Assembly: GCA_963205005.1 (NCBI GenBank)
Contig: CAUJHW010000182.1
Location: forward strand, 1 to 54,878
Reading direction: 5' to 3'
Origin: Pseudomonadota bacterium
GTDB lineage: Bacteria; Pseudomonadota; Alphaproteobacteria; Caulobacterales; Caulobacteraceae
DNA length: 54,878 nucleotides
Part shown: positions 24,722 through 33,202 of the stretch, in pieces
Layout of the letters: every line of letters starts with the position of its first letter
Position numbering within the stretch: the first letter of the stretch is position 1
Position numbers and translations under genes: made by a program
Notes under the pieces: model-generated
Seen by the model: only the letters and a program-made list of their open reading frames with translations
The model's database searches: none
What the model was told of the DNA's origin: nothing

Positions 24722-25888
24722 CTACATGGCCTTCGCGGCCGCCCGCGCGGCGTTGATGAAGGCCGCCCGCGCGGCGCTCAGTTCGCGGCCGGTGGCGACC
24801 GGCCAGGCGGCGTTGGTGACGATGATGATCCGGTCATCGCGGAAGGTGCTCACCGACTGGCCGAAGATGCCGACGCCCTCGTAGGCCCCGTTGGGCCGGA
24901 TCCACCAGAAATAGCCGTAGCCGCCCGAACCATTGTCGATCTGTGGCGACGTGGCCTCGGTGGTCCAGCCTGCCGGCAGCACGGGCTTTCCGCCGGCCAA
25001 ACCGCCGTCGAGCATGAACTGGCCGACGCGGCCGTAGTCTCGGAGCGTCATGGAGATGCAGCAGCCACCGCGTTCGCGACCCGCCGGATCGACCATCCAG
25101 ATCGCGTCGCGCTCCATGCCGTAGGGCTTCCACAGCTTCTCGGAGGCATAGGCTGAGAGGCTCTTGCCGACGGCGTTGGAGACCATGATGCCCACCAGGT
25201 CGGTCTCGCCGGTATTGTAGTTGAACTTCGTGCCCGGCGCGTTCTCGCGCGGTAGCCGGCTCATGTAGCGGACCAGCGGGTTTACGCCGGGCTCGACCGT
25301 CATCGTCGTCGACTTCGCCACGTCGGAATTGGGATCGGCGTAGTCCTCGTTCCACTTCACGCCCGAACTCATCATCAGCAGCTGGCGGACGGTGACGCCG
25401 TCATAGCCCGAGCCCTTCAGCTCGGGGATGTAGTCGGTGACGGGGGCCGAGAGCCCCTTGATCTTGCCGTCCTGGATGGCGGCGCCCACCAGGGTCGAGG
25501 TGACTGACTTTGCCACCGAGAACGAGGTCCAGCGGTCCTCCGGCCTGCGGCCCATGGCGTAGCGCTCGAGCAGGACCTTGCCGTCCCGGATCACCAGGAC
25601 GCCGGAGACCTTGTAGGCCTTCATGTAGTCGTCGACCGACCAGGTCCTGCCCCCGTACTCGAAGGTGAAGTCGATCTGCTTCGGCGCCGCCGGCAGCGGA
25701 TGGACCTTCCGGCCCCGCTTGATGGTTCCGACCTTGTAGATCGTCTCGATCGACCGATAGCCCTCGCTCTGCTGCTGCGGGCTCCAGACCAGGAGTGAGG
25801 GCGTGCCCGGCTTGAGGGCGACCTGGGCCTGGCTCGCGCCGGCCGACAGGGTGGCGATCGCGGTCAGGGCGATGATTGTCTTGCGCAT
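24722..25888 (-). CDS. Secreted serine hydrolase, beta-lactamase/class C family
   Basis: A 388-residue protein with a signal peptide (MRKTIIALTAIATLSAGASQAQ). It contains SxxK (SVAK within SFSVAKSVTS), the second motif YNT within KFNYNTGE, and a late IFGQS where KTG/HSG would be. These mark the serine beta-lactamase/DD-peptidase fold, subfamily beta-lactamase-related hydrolases such as esterases or 6-aminohexanoate-dimer hydrolase-like enzymes. GGGGGG precedes the ATG. The lack of KTG argues against true beta-lactamase activity. Confidence 0.88.
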   Translation of the reverse strand: MRKTIIALTAIATLSAGASQAQVALKPGTPSLLVWSPQQQSEGYRSIETIYKVGTIKRGRKVHPLPAAPKQIDFTFEYGGRTWSVDDYMKAYKVSGVLVIRDGKVLLERYAMGRRPEDRWTSFSVAKSVTSTLVGAAIQDGKIKGLSAPVTDYIPELKGSGYDGVTVRQLLMMSSGVKWNEDYADPNSDVAKSTTMTVEPGVNPLVRYMSRLPRENAPGTKFNYNTGETDLVGIMVSNAVGKSLSAYASEKLWKPYGMERDAIWMVDPAGRERGGCCISMTLRDYGRVGQFMLDGGLAGGKPVLPAGWTTEATSPQIDNGSGGYGYFWWIRPNGAYEGVGIFGQSVSTFRDDRIIIVTNAAWPVATGRELSAARAAFINAARAAAKAM

Positions 25889-26078
25889 GGAAGTCCCCCC
25901 GGAGGCCGGCGGCGCGCCGACTCGTTGTTTTCCCCAGTCTACAGGGCCGGCAGGCGCGCCTCATCTCCGGAACGAAACGATCGACGCGGGGAGGCCTTGC
26001 GTGGGTGTTGGCGGCGCCTATCTGAGAAAGGCGGGCCGGGCCCCTCTGGCGATTCCCCCTCTCCGGGATCGTGATGTC

Positions 26079-26110
26079 GGACCGCATCGAGTGCGCTCGA
26101 TGTCCGGTCC
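26079..26110 (+). promoter_or_regulatory. Strong hairpin in the terB upstream region
   Basis: GGACCG-CATCGAG-TGCG-CTCGATG-(TC)-CGGTCC makes a 13-bp stem with one 2-nt bulge and a 4-nt loop, ending 56 nt before the TerB start. No U-tract follows, so it is not a terminator for this strand. It could be an operator dyad or an mRNA leader structure. The rest of the 278-nt gap (25889-26166) shows no gene. Confidence 0.5.
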
Positions 26111-26166
26111 GGCTTCCCCCAGCGGATTCGGTGTCGGGCGCACTCCTCCAAACAAGAGGAATGGCC

Positions 26167-26649
26167 ATGAACGAACACCTGCCCACCCGGAAACCCCAGC
26201 CGCTGCCGGCCATCGCCGCCGTCGCCGCGACGCCGGATTCGGTCGCCTCCGATACCCTGCAGCTGGACGCCCTCGTCTCCGCCTGCGCGCTGATCGCCCA
26301 TGCCGACGGCTGGGTGACCCATGAGGAGCGCGGCGACGCCCACGACCGTATGCGCCGTCTGGACGCCACGGCGGTGTTCGGAACCCAGCGGGCGATGCTT
26401 GCCTTCGACGGCATGATCGCGCGGTTCTACCGTGACCCGGACACCGCGACCCGCCAGGCGCACACCGCCATCGCGCGGCTGTACGGCCACGAAGGTCCGT
26501 CCCAGCGTCTGGTGGAATCGGCCTGCAGCATGGCGATCGCCGACGGCGGCTTCGACGAGGCCGAGCGCGACGCGATCCTCGACATCTGCGACCTGCTCGA
26601 CGTGGACCCGCAGGCCTATGGCCTGGTGGCGCCGGGAGGCGCGAGATGA
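26167..26649 (+). CDS. TerB-domain protein
   Basis: A 160-residue all-helical protein with a TerB-like (tellurite-resistance/DjlA N-terminal) domain: ALIAHADGWVTHEERGDAHDRM in the first half and a repeat-like CSMAIADGGFDEAERDAILDICDLL in the second. The paired acidic D-G motifs are candidate metal sites. ATG 26167 has AGAGGA 6 nt upstream; the ATG at 26161 is too close to it. No other ter genes are nearby, so tellurite resistance is not implied. It overlaps the next ORF by 4 nt. Confidence 0.85.
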   Translation: MNEHLPTRKPQPLPAIAAVAATPDSVASDTLQLDALVSACALIAHADGWVTHEERGDAHDRMRRLDATAVFGTQRAMLAFDGMIARFYRDPDTATRQAHTAIARLYGHEGPSQRLVESACSMAIADGGFDEAERDAILDICDLLDVDPQAYGLVAPGGAR

Positions 26650-26852
26650 GCCCGGTCGGCGCCGCCGCGCCGCCGCTGCGGGCGACCGCGACGATCCGCG
26701 CCGCCGACGTCCGCCTCGCCACCCTGGGAGTCATCCAGGCCGGAAGTCACGCCAGCACGCCGACCACGCAACCGGTCAGCGCCGCGCCTCCGCCGCCGGG
26801 AGAGCCGCGCCTGCGCCGTGTGCCGGCGCATATCCTGGATATCCGCGTCTAG
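26646..26852 (+). CDS. 68-residue Ala/Pro-rich protein coupled to TerB
   Basis: The ATG overlaps the TerB stop as ATGA, a pattern of translational coupling. The product is a 68-residue Ala/Pro-rich, probably disordered protein ending VPAHILDIRV. No domain is recognised. Its stop overlaps the convergent TTC38-like stop by 4 nt. Confidence 0.45.
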   Translation: MSPVGAAAPPLRATATIRAADVRLATLGVIQAGSHASTPTTQPVSAAPPPPGEPRLRRVPAHILDIRV

Positions 26853-28129
26853 ACCTGCGGCAGAGCCTCGGCGCGTTCGGCCAGCAGGGCGCGTTCCAGG
26901 CTGGTCTCGCCCGCCCGGCCGGCCGCGGCGATCAGGGTCAGGTCCAGCAGGTCGCGCTGGGCATGGCTGCCCCCGAAGCGGCCCGCGCGGTTTCTCACAT
27001 CGCGCAGCAGGTCGATGGCGAGCGCATCATCGCCATGACCGAAGGCGTGGAGGGCCCGGGCGACCGGCAGGCCGGCGTCGCGGGTGAACTGGGCGTTGTC
27101 GCCGGGGCCGTCGATGGCCGCGGTCATCGCCGCCAGCGTGGCCTGCCCTTCGGCATCCCGGCCCGCGCCCACAAAGGCCATCATCGCGTGGACATCATCG
27201 AAGGCGTAGAGCCCGCGGGGTTGGGTGGCATAGACCTGGGCCAGGGTTTCCCAGCGGTCACCCACGTCCACACCCCTGAGCTTCAGCCGCCAGAGCAGGG
27301 CGGCGGCGTCGACCATGTCGAAGGCCATGCTGGACCGCGCGCCGTAGATCGGCCCGTCGTATAGCCGCAGCACCTCGTCAATGTCGTCCAGGCCCAGGTG
27401 GAAGAGGGCCAGGTGCCACCAGTTGTGGATCGCGAAGAAGCTCTGCTGGCTCCAGGCGTGCGGCGCGGCGGTCATCCAGGCGACGCCCTCGGCGCGACGG
27501 TCCTGCATTTCCAGCACATGGGCGACAGCATGCTGGGCCCAGCCGTTGCGCGGTTCCAGCTCGACGGCGCGGCGGCCGCTGGTCTCGGCGCGGGCGTAGT
27601 GGCCGGTTTCCTCCAGACCGAAGGCGTGCATGCCGAGGATGGCGTGGTGGTCCGGCATGCCGTCGGACCACGCGGGCAGGGCGCGGCCGATGCGGTCGCG
27701 CAGCATTCGTGAATCGCCGGTGACGAAATCGACCTGCTGTCCGGCCTGCAGCGCCAGCACGTCACGGGGATGTTCAAGCGTCACATCCTCGAGGATGCGG
27801 CCGGCGGCGCGGATCTCGCCGGCTTCCATCGCCGTGACCGCGGCCACGTGCCCGGCCTCGCGCGACGTGGTCGGCAGGCCCTGGACGGCCTGGACGGCCG
27901 CCACTCCGATCCGGCGGATGCCGGCGTCCGATCCGGTGAGGGTCATGTAGGCCTTCAGGACGTGGGCCATGACGAACCCGGGGCTGTCGGACAGGGCCGC
28001 CTGCAGCAGGGGAAAGGGCTCGCCCGCATAGCAGTGATAACCGGCCAGAGCCGTCCGGAAGAGCTCGGCCGCAGCCGGGCTGGCGCCTGACAGTTCAAGT
28101 CCCTGGCGATCCGTGGCTGGCATCCTCAT
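26849..28129 (-). CDS. TTC38-like tetratricopeptide protein
   Basis: A 426-residue helical-repeat protein resembling tetratricopeptide repeat protein 38. It has the conserved central block WAQHAVAHVLEMQDR followed by HNWWHLALFHLGLDD, and an SHAQRDLLDLTLI motif near the C-terminus. No signal peptide or TM is seen, so it is probably cytosolic. The family has no established activity in bacteria. Confidence 0.85.
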   Translation of the reverse strand: MRMPATDRQGLELSGASPAAAELFRTALAGYHCYAGEPFPLLQAALSDSPGFVMAHVLKAYMTLTGSDAGIRRIGVAAVQAVQGLPTTSREAGHVAAVTAMEAGEIRAAGRILEDVTLEHPRDVLALQAGQQVDFVTGDSRMLRDRIGRALPAWSDGMPDHHAILGMHAFGLEETGHYARAETSGRRAVELEPRNGWAQHAVAHVLEMQDRRAEGVAWMTAAPHAWSQQSFFAIHNWWHLALFHLGLDDIDEVLRLYDGPIYGARSSMAFDMVDAAALLWRLKLRGVDVGDRWETLAQVYATQPRGLYAFDDVHAMMAFVGAGRDAEGQATLAAMTAAIDGPGDNAQFTRDAGLPVARALHAFGHGDDALAIDLLRDVRNRAGRFGGSHAQRDLLDLTLIAAAGRAGETSLERALLAERAEALPQV

Positions 28130-28221
28130 CCCTCGCGTCCGTTGGCGGCAAGCCTTCTATCATCGTACGGCAGCGCCTGTCCGAGGTTCACATCCGGGTC
28201 TGTCCGCGCTAGGCGAAGTTC

Positions 28222-29334
28222 ATGGCCGAGTTCGATTTTGACGCGGTGGTCGTGGGCGCCGGCGCGGTCGGGCTGGCCTGCGGCTACGCCCTTGCCCGGC
28301 GCGGCCTGACGGTCGCGGTTCTGGAGCAGGACGCCGCCATCGGCCAGGGCGTCTCCTCGCGCAATTCCGAGGTTGTCCACGGCGGCCTCTACTATCCGAC
28401 CGGCTCGCTGAAGGCGCGGCTGTGCGTCGAGGGCCGACGCCTGCTCTACGCCTTCTGCGACAGCCATCACGTCGAATACGACCGGTGCGGCAAGCTGGTG
28501 GTGGCCGAATCCCAGGACGACCTGGCGCGGCTGGATGCGATCCTGGAGCAGGGCCGCACCAATGACGTGGAGGGGCTTGAGCATCTTTCCCGCGCCCAGG
28601 CCCTGGCGCTCGAGCCTGAACTGGCCTGCGGCGGCGCGCTGATCTCCCCCCAGAGCGGGGTGTTCGAGAGCCACGCCTACATGCTGGCCCTGCAGGGCGA
28701 GATCGAGGCGGCCGGCGGGGCCGTCGTGCTGGCGACGCCCTTTGAAGGCGCCGCGCCCCTGGACGGCGGTGGGTTTGAGGTCCGCGCCGGCGGGGCCGAG
28801 CCCACGGTGCTGACCTGTCGCTATCTGGTGACCGCGCCCGGACTGTCCGCCCAGGCCGTCGCCGCCCGCATCGAGGGCTTTCCGGCCGCGACGATCCCGC
28901 CGGGTCACTACGGAAAGGGCATCTATTTCCGCCTGACCGGCAAGGCGCCGTTCGCGCGGCTGATCTACCCGCCGCCGATCCCCGGCGCGCTCGGCACCCA
29001 CTACCGCCGCGATCTGGGCGGGCAGGGGGTGTTCGGGCCAGACCTGAACTTCGTCGACACCCTGGACTATTCGGTCGATCCGTCCGCGGCGGCAGGCTTC
29101 TACAGCTACATCCGCAAGTTCTGGCCGGGCCTGCCGGACGGCGCGCTCAGCCCGGACTACGCCGGCATCCGGCCCAAGATCCACGGCCCCGGCGAGACCC
29201 AGCCCGACTTCCGGCTGGACGCGGCCGACGTGCATGGCCTGCCGGGCCTCATGGCGCTGTTCGGCATTGAGAGCCCCGGCCTCACCTCGTCCCTGGCCAT
29301 CGGCGAGGAAGTCGCGGCGCGGCTGGGCCTCTAG
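28222..29334 (+). CDS. FAD-dependent oxidase, L-2-hydroxyglutarate dehydrogenase-like
   Basis: A 370-residue DAO-family flavoprotein. The N-terminal FAD motif is VVVGAGAVGLACGYALARRG, followed by SSRNSEVVHGGLYYPTGSLKA, which is characteristic of L2HGDH/LhgO enzymes oxidising L-2-hydroxyglutarate to 2-oxoglutarate. The C-terminal FAD region ends LFGIESPGLTSSLAIGEEVA. GCTAGG 8 nt before the ATG and no Shine-Dalgarno suggest a short or absent leader. Substrate specificity is inferred. Confidence 0.88.
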   Translation: MAEFDFDAVVVGAGAVGLACGYALARRGLTVAVLEQDAAIGQGVSSRNSEVVHGGLYYPTGSLKARLCVEGRRLLYAFCDSHHVEYDRCGKLVVAESQDDLARLDAILEQGRTNDVEGLEHLSRAQALALEPELACGGALISPQSGVFESHAYMLALQGEIEAAGGAVVLATPFEGAAPLDGGGFEVRAGGAEPTVLTCRYLVTAPGLSAQAVAARIEGFPAATIPPGHYGKGIYFRLTGKAPFARLIYPPPIPGALGTHYRRDLGGQGVFGPDLNFVDTLDYSVDPSAAAGFYSYIRKFWPGLPDGALSPDYAGIRPKIHGPGETQPDFRLDAADVHGLPGLMALFGIESPGLTSSLAIGEEVAARLGL

Positions 29335-29374
29335 GGCCTCAACTCACACGCACCGGTTTCAACGCCTTCCGCTT

Positions 29375-29396
29375 ATCCCCGCATTCGCCGGCATGA
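29375..29396. repeat. Degenerate short palindromic repeat copy
   Basis: ATCCCCGCATTCGCCGGCAT resembles, in inverse orientation, the repeat at 50421-50450 (CATCCCGGCGAATGCCGGGA). It lies in the 81-nt gap between the oxidase and the convergent hydrolase. It has lost part of its stem symmetry. Confidence 0.4.
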
Positions 29397-29415
29397 GCGG
29401 TATTGGGTTCTGACC

Positions 29416-30321
29416 CTAGCGCCGCGCGTTCAGCCAGTCGCGGACGGTCCGGTCGACCAGCGGCGCGGCGTCGTGCTGCACGAAGTGGCCGGCGGTCGGG
29501 ATCATCAGGATCGTGGTGTCGGCGGTGACGTGGTTCCAGGTGCCCGAATGGCCGGCGGCGTTGAGGGCGGTGTCCTTCATGCCGTGGATAACCAGTACCG
29601 GAACCTTGATCGGCGGCGCGTCGGGCGCGGCGACGCCGGTCGTCTCGCCCGCCGTCTTCGGATAGTTGGCCCGGTAGTAGTTCAGCATCGCGGTGAAGTT
29701 CGAGCGCTTGAACGCCTCGACGTACTCGGCCTTTTCTGGCGTCGCCTCGCGTCCGGCGACCATGGTGGCCAGGCCCTCGGCGGTGAAGTTCTTCTCGAAA
29801 CCCGGCTGCTGGAAGTTGCGGGCGTACTGGCTGTTCTTCTGCTGATCGACGTTGGTGGCCATCTCGCGGGCGAAGCCGGCGGGGTGGGGGACGCTCATGA
29901 TCACCAGCTTGTTGACCAGGTCCGGGCGATTGATGACCACCTGCCAGGAGATCGCCGCGCCCCAGTCGTGACCGACGACGATGGCGTTCTTCTGGCCCTC
30001 GGCGGCGATCACCGCGGCCACGTCGCCGATCAGGTTGGGCATGGCGTAGGCGGCCTCGCCCTCGGGCTTGTCCGACATGTTGTAGCCGCGCAGGTCGAGG
30101 GCGGCGGTGCGGTAGCCGGCCTTGCTGAGCTCGGCCATCAAAGGCTTCCAGGTGCCCCAGTAGTCGGGGAAGCCGTGGATCATCACCACCAGCGGGCCGG
30201 TTCCATCCACCACGTAGTGGATCTTCACGCCGTTGTTCGTGGCGTACTTGTCCTGCGGCTTGGCGTGGACGGCCGTGGCCATCGTCAGCGCCGCCAGCAG
30301 CGCCATCATCGTCCGGAACAT
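29416..30321 (-). CDS. Exported alpha/beta hydrolase, epoxide-hydrolase-like
   Basis: A 301-residue alpha/beta-hydrolase with a signal peptide (MMALLAALTMATAVHA). The oxyanion motif HGFPDYWGTW, nucleophile elbow VGHDWGAAISW with Asp nucleophile, and late AGHFVQ with catalytic His match the epoxide hydrolase/haloalkane dehalogenase group. GGGGGAGG precedes ATG 30321. Export of such an enzyme is a recurring feature in related bacteria. The substrate is unknown. Confidence 0.88.
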   Translation of the reverse strand: MFRTMMALLAALTMATAVHAKPQDKYATNNGVKIHYVVDGTGPLVVMIHGFPDYWGTWKPLMAELSKAGYRTAALDLRGYNMSDKPEGEAAYAMPNLIGDVAAVIAAEGQKNAIVVGHDWGAAISWQVVINRPDLVNKLVIMSVPHPAGFAREMATNVDQQKNSQYARNFQQPGFEKNFTAEGLATMVAGREATPEKAEYVEAFKRSNFTAMLNYYRANYPKTAGETTGVAAPDAPPIKVPVLVIHGMKDTALNAAGHSGTWNHVTADTTILMIPTAGHFVQHDAAPLVDRTVRDWLNARR

Positions 30322-30391
30322 CGCGGCCTCCCCCTTGGTTCTTGCGCCCTTGCTACCACGAGGCAGGGGCCTGGATCATACTGTGCGCTAG

Positions 30392-30412
30392 ACACTATGT
30401 GATACACAGTGT
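30392..30412 (+). promoter_or_regulatory. PadR-type operator abutting the padR start codon
   Basis: A 21-bp dyad with arms ACACT and AGTGT and inner TGT/ACA pairs is symmetric at 8 of 10 base pairs around 30402. It ends one base before ATG 30413. PadR regulators bind dyads of this general kind and often autoregulate. Its position leaves no room for a Shine-Dalgarno. Confidence 0.55.
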
Positions 30413-30763
30413 ATGTCGCACAGCAGAATGGCGGGTGACGACGACATCTTCGAGAGCCTGCGGCTGGAGCTGCGGCGCGGAACGCTGATCCTGGCGGTGC
30501 TGGGGCAGCTTCGCGTCGAGCGCTACGGCTACACCCTGCGCAAGGCCCTGGCCGAGGTGGGCATCGAGATCGACGAAGGCGCCCTCTACCCCATGCTCCG
30601 CCGGCTCGAGAGCCAGGGGCTGCTGATCAGCGAATGGCGCGAGGAGGAAAAGCGGAACAAACGCTTCTACCGCCTGTCGCCGCTCGGAACCGAAACCCTC
30701 GCGCGCCTGATCGTCGAATGGCGGGCGCTCAACCGGTCCCTCGACGGGATCCTGGAGGCCTGA
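30413..30763 (+). CDS. PadR family transcriptional regulator
   Basis: A 116-residue winged-helix repressor with the PadR pattern RRGTLILAVLGQL, YGYTLRKALAEVGIEIDEGALYPMLRRLESQGLL and NKRFYRLSPLG. It has a short C-terminal dimerisation helix. ATG 30413 lacks a Shine-Dalgarno and directly follows the dyad; ATG 30428 is an alternative. It is 1 nt from the following HAAS-domain gene, the standard pairing in which PadR controls the membrane partner. Confidence 0.9.
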   Translation: MSHSRMAGDDDIFESLRLELRRGTLILAVLGQLRVERYGYTLRKALAEVGIEIDEGALYPMLRRLESQGLLISEWREEEKRNKRFYRLSPLGTETLARLIVEWRALNRSLDGILEA

Positions 30764-30764
30764 G

Positions 30765-31742
30765 ATGGACCTTCTCGAACGCTATCTGGGCGCCATCGCC
30801 CGCCAGTTGCCGGAGGACCAGAAGGCCGACGTCACAGCCGAGCTGCGCGATCTGCTGCTGTCGCAGGTCGAGGAAGCCGAGGCGGGCCTCGGTCGCGCAC
30901 AGACCCGCGAGGAACTGGAGGCCCTGCTGATCCGGTTCGGCCACCCGCTTACCGTGGCCGGACGCTATCGCAAGGTGCAGCACCTGATCGGGCCGGAGGT
31001 GTTTCCGTTCTGGTGGGCCGGGGTGAAGCTGTCGGTGCTGATCGTCGTCGGCCTCTACGCCGTGCTGCTGGCCGTGGAACTCCTCGGCGGCCGTGCCGAG
31101 ATCGTGATGGATGACAGCGCCATCCCCTCGCTGACCGCGGCCCTGGTCTTCGCGTTCGGGGCCGTCACCCTGGTCTGTGCGCTAATCGAACGGTTCGGCA
31201 AGACCGCGATGCTGACCAACTGGAAGCCTGGTGAGCTGCCGCCGCCGGAGGGGCGGACCCGCTCCCGGTTCGACATCATCGCCGAAATCGCCACGGGCGC
31301 GGTGTTCATCCTCTGGTGGACGGGGGTGGTCCACTTCCGCAATTTCATCCCGGACCTCGGCCTGACCATCGACCTGGCGCCGGTCTGGAAGGTCTGGTTC
31401 TGGCCGATCCTCGGCTATTCGGTCTTCGAGCTGGGCGCGAACCTGCTGGCGCTGCTCCGGCCGGGGCGCGTGCGTACGGTCGAGGCCCTGCTGCTGGTCC
31501 GCAGCCTGGTTGCGGCGGCGATCCTGACGGCGATCTTCCAGGCAGGTCACTGGCTGGATGTCAGTTCGCTGACCTGGACCCCGGAGGCCCAGCAGGTGGC
31601 CGGCGAGAAATTCGACCGCGGCATGCGGATCGGCATCGGAGTGGCGATCCTGATCTTCCTGGGCATGGCGGGCGTCAGCGGCTGGCGGCTTCGCGCCGCG
31701 ATCCTGTCTGCGCGTCCGGTCGGGAAAGCGCTCGCCGCCTAG
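30765..31742 (+). CDS. HAAS-domain membrane protein
   Basis: A 325-residue protein. Residues 1-70 (LERYLGAIARQLPEDQKADVTAELRDLL, then LIRFGHPLTVAGRYR) match the HAAS signalling domain that is repeatedly encoded beside PadR regulators. About six TM helices follow. The partner relation to PadR is established for the family, but the signal it senses is unknown. Its stop overlaps a tiny antisense ORF. Confidence 0.85.
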   Translation: MDLLERYLGAIARQLPEDQKADVTAELRDLLLSQVEEAEAGLGRAQTREELEALLIRFGHPLTVAGRYRKVQHLIGPEVFPFWWAGVKLSVLIVVGLYAVLLAVELLGGRAEIVMDDSAIPSLTAALVFAFGAVTLVCALIERFGKTAMLTNWKPGELPPPEGRTRSRFDIIAEIATGAVFILWWTGVVHFRNFIPDLGLTIDLAPVWKVWFWPILGYSVFELGANLLALLRPGRVRTVEALLLVRSLVAAAILTAIFQAGHWLDVSSLTWTPEAQQVAGEKFDRGMRIGIGVAILIFLGMAGVSGWRLRAAILSARPVGKALAA

Positions 31743-31816
31743 AACCCCGGCGCGGCGTTCACGGCCATCATCAGCACGCCGGCCAGGGCTGTGAGCGCCA
31801 GTATGAGATTGCGCAT
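31739..31816 (-). CDS. Possible 25-residue hydrophobic peptide
   Basis: ATG 31816 to TAG 31739 encodes MRNLILALTALAGVLMMAV followed by NAAPGF, a compact membrane-spanning or signal-like helix. A G-rich Shine-Dalgarno candidate lies upstream (GGGGGG). Its stop overlaps the HAAS gene stop. The N-basic, hydrophobic pattern resembles other very short membrane peptides; no terminator is visible. Confidence 0.35.
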   Translation of the reverse strand: MRNLILALTALAGVLMMAVNAAPGF

Positions 31817-32230
31817 CCTGCGCGCCCCCCGTTGTTCCTCTTTGAGGGCATACGCAGCAAGCGGGGCGCCAGACGCCGGGCCGCTCTGAAAACGCGTCTC
31901 GACGTCAGTTCGCGGCCGCGAACAGAGTAAACAGACATGGTTTCAAGTGCATTCTGGGTTAGCTGAAGACTAGCCGTCAAATGCTGCCAATCGATCTGAA
32001 TTGTCGTGACTTCTCAGGGGGTCAGCGGCGGCAGCCGAACTCGGACAGCCTTGCGGTGTGGGCGCCCGTTAATGTTGCGGCGCAAAAAAGTGTTGCCAAA
32101 CGCCGGTCCGGCATTCATACCCCCTTCATCATTTGCCGTCGCCTGCCCCCAAACGGAACTCGGGTCAGGCCTGCCGGCGGACGCTACCAGCAAGAGCAGG
32201 GGCGGCCGCGGCGTCAAAGAGTTGGGGGGC
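31817..32230. other. Intergenic region without recognisable gene
   Basis: The 414-nt gap between the HAAS gene and the SleB-type hydrolase is less GC-rich in places (GTTAATG near 32069 and CAAAAAAG near 32084). An open frame continues upstream of the hydrolase ATG but its translation looks random. I see no RNA gene and no clear promoter. Confidence 0.4.
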
Positions 32231-33202
32231 ATGTTCGCCCTCGCCGTTGAGGACCGTCCCGTTTTGAAATTTGGACCGCAGGCGCGCGCCGAGAGGCGTG
32301 CGCTGTTGAGCGCCGCATTGTTGGGTTCAGGCATTGGCCTGGGCCTTGGCGTAATCTATCTGGCCGCCGGCATGGCCGGTCACGTGGCCGAGCGCGCGAA
32401 CGCCGAACGGATGGCCGATGCCGCCGCCTCCGGGTACGCGGGCTCGTACCTGGAAGCCCAGGGCCATGGCCTGCGCATCGCCTTCGAACGCTACGCCCTC
32501 CGCGATGGCGTCGACGCCCAGACGGTTGCGCTTCGCTTCGCCAATGATCGCGGCGCGGCGAAGGCCCTGCGCCGGGCCGACCTCGAGTGCATGACTGACG
32601 CGGTCTACTACGAGGCCCGCGGCGAGAGCGCGCGCGGTCAGGCCGCCGTCGCCCAGGTTGTGATGAACCGGGTGAAGCATCCGGCTTTCCCGAAGACCGT
32701 CTGCGGCGTGGTGTTCCAGGGCGCCGGGCGCTCGGGCTGCCAGTTCAGCTTCACCTGCGACGGCTCGATGAAGCGCGTCCGCGAGTCCGAGGCCTGGGAA
32801 CAGGCCCGTGCCGTGGCCCGCCGCGCCCTGAGCGGTGTCGCCGTCGCCGACGTCGGCCGGGCCACCCACTTCCACACGACCGCCGTGTCGCCGTTCTGGG
32901 CCCCCTCCATGCAGCGGGTCGCCCAGGTGGGCACGCACGTGTTCTACAGGCTCTCGCCGTACCGCCTGCGCGGCGCGCCGGACCTGTCGCCGATGATCCA
33001 GCGCGTGGCGCTCACCTCCGGAACCGCCGGCGCGGCCTCGGATGTGCGGATCGTCCCGACGATCTCGGAACAGGCGATCGAAGCCTCGCTGCAGCCGGTC
33101 TCGGATCCCAAGGCCGTTCCGGCCCCGTCACCCTCCCTCGCCAAGCCCTCGGAAGCCGCCGCCTACGTGGCCCCGACGCCCGCGACGGTCGCCGCGTCCT
33201 GA
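32231..33202 (+). CDS. Cell wall hydrolase, SleB family (first of two)
   Basis: A 323-residue protein with one N-terminal TM segment (ALLSAALLGSGIGLGLGVIYLAAGM), so the catalytic part is periplasmic. The SleB/Hydrolase_2 domain includes MTDAVYYEARGES with catalytic Glu, AVAQVVMNRVKHPAFPKTVCGVV, GCQFSFTCDGS and THFHTTAVSPFWAP. SleB-type enzymes are lytic transglycosylase-like and cleave peptidoglycan. The C-terminal tail is Pro/Ala-rich. ATG 32231 is preferred; the frame is open further upstream. It overlaps the convergent GlxA-type gene by 40 nt. Confidence 0.88.
   Translation: MFALAVEDRPVLKFGPQARAERRALLSAALLGSGIGLGLGVIYLAAGMAGHVAERANAERMADAAASGYAGSYLEAQGHGLRIAFERYALRDGVDAQTVALRFANDRGAAKALRRADLECMTDAVYYEARGESARGQAAVAQVVMNRVKHPAFPKTVCGVVFQGAGRSGCQFSFTCDGSMKRVRESEAWEQARAVARRALSGVAVADVGRATHFHTTAVSPFWAPSMQRVAQVGTHVFYRLSPYRLRGAPDLSPMIQRVALTSGTAGAASDVRIVPTISEQAIEASLQPVSDPKAVPAPSPSLAKPSEAAAYVAPTPATVAAS

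Noticed and set aside
24722..25888. Beta-lactamase resistance gene
   Set aside because: SxxK is present but the KTG motif is replaced by FGQS, so it is a beta-lactamase-fold hydrolase rather than a demonstrated resistance enzyme.
32006..32230. N-terminal extension of the first SleB gene
   Set aside because: The extension reads as unlikely protein and would delay the TM anchor; ATG 32231 gives the normal architecture.
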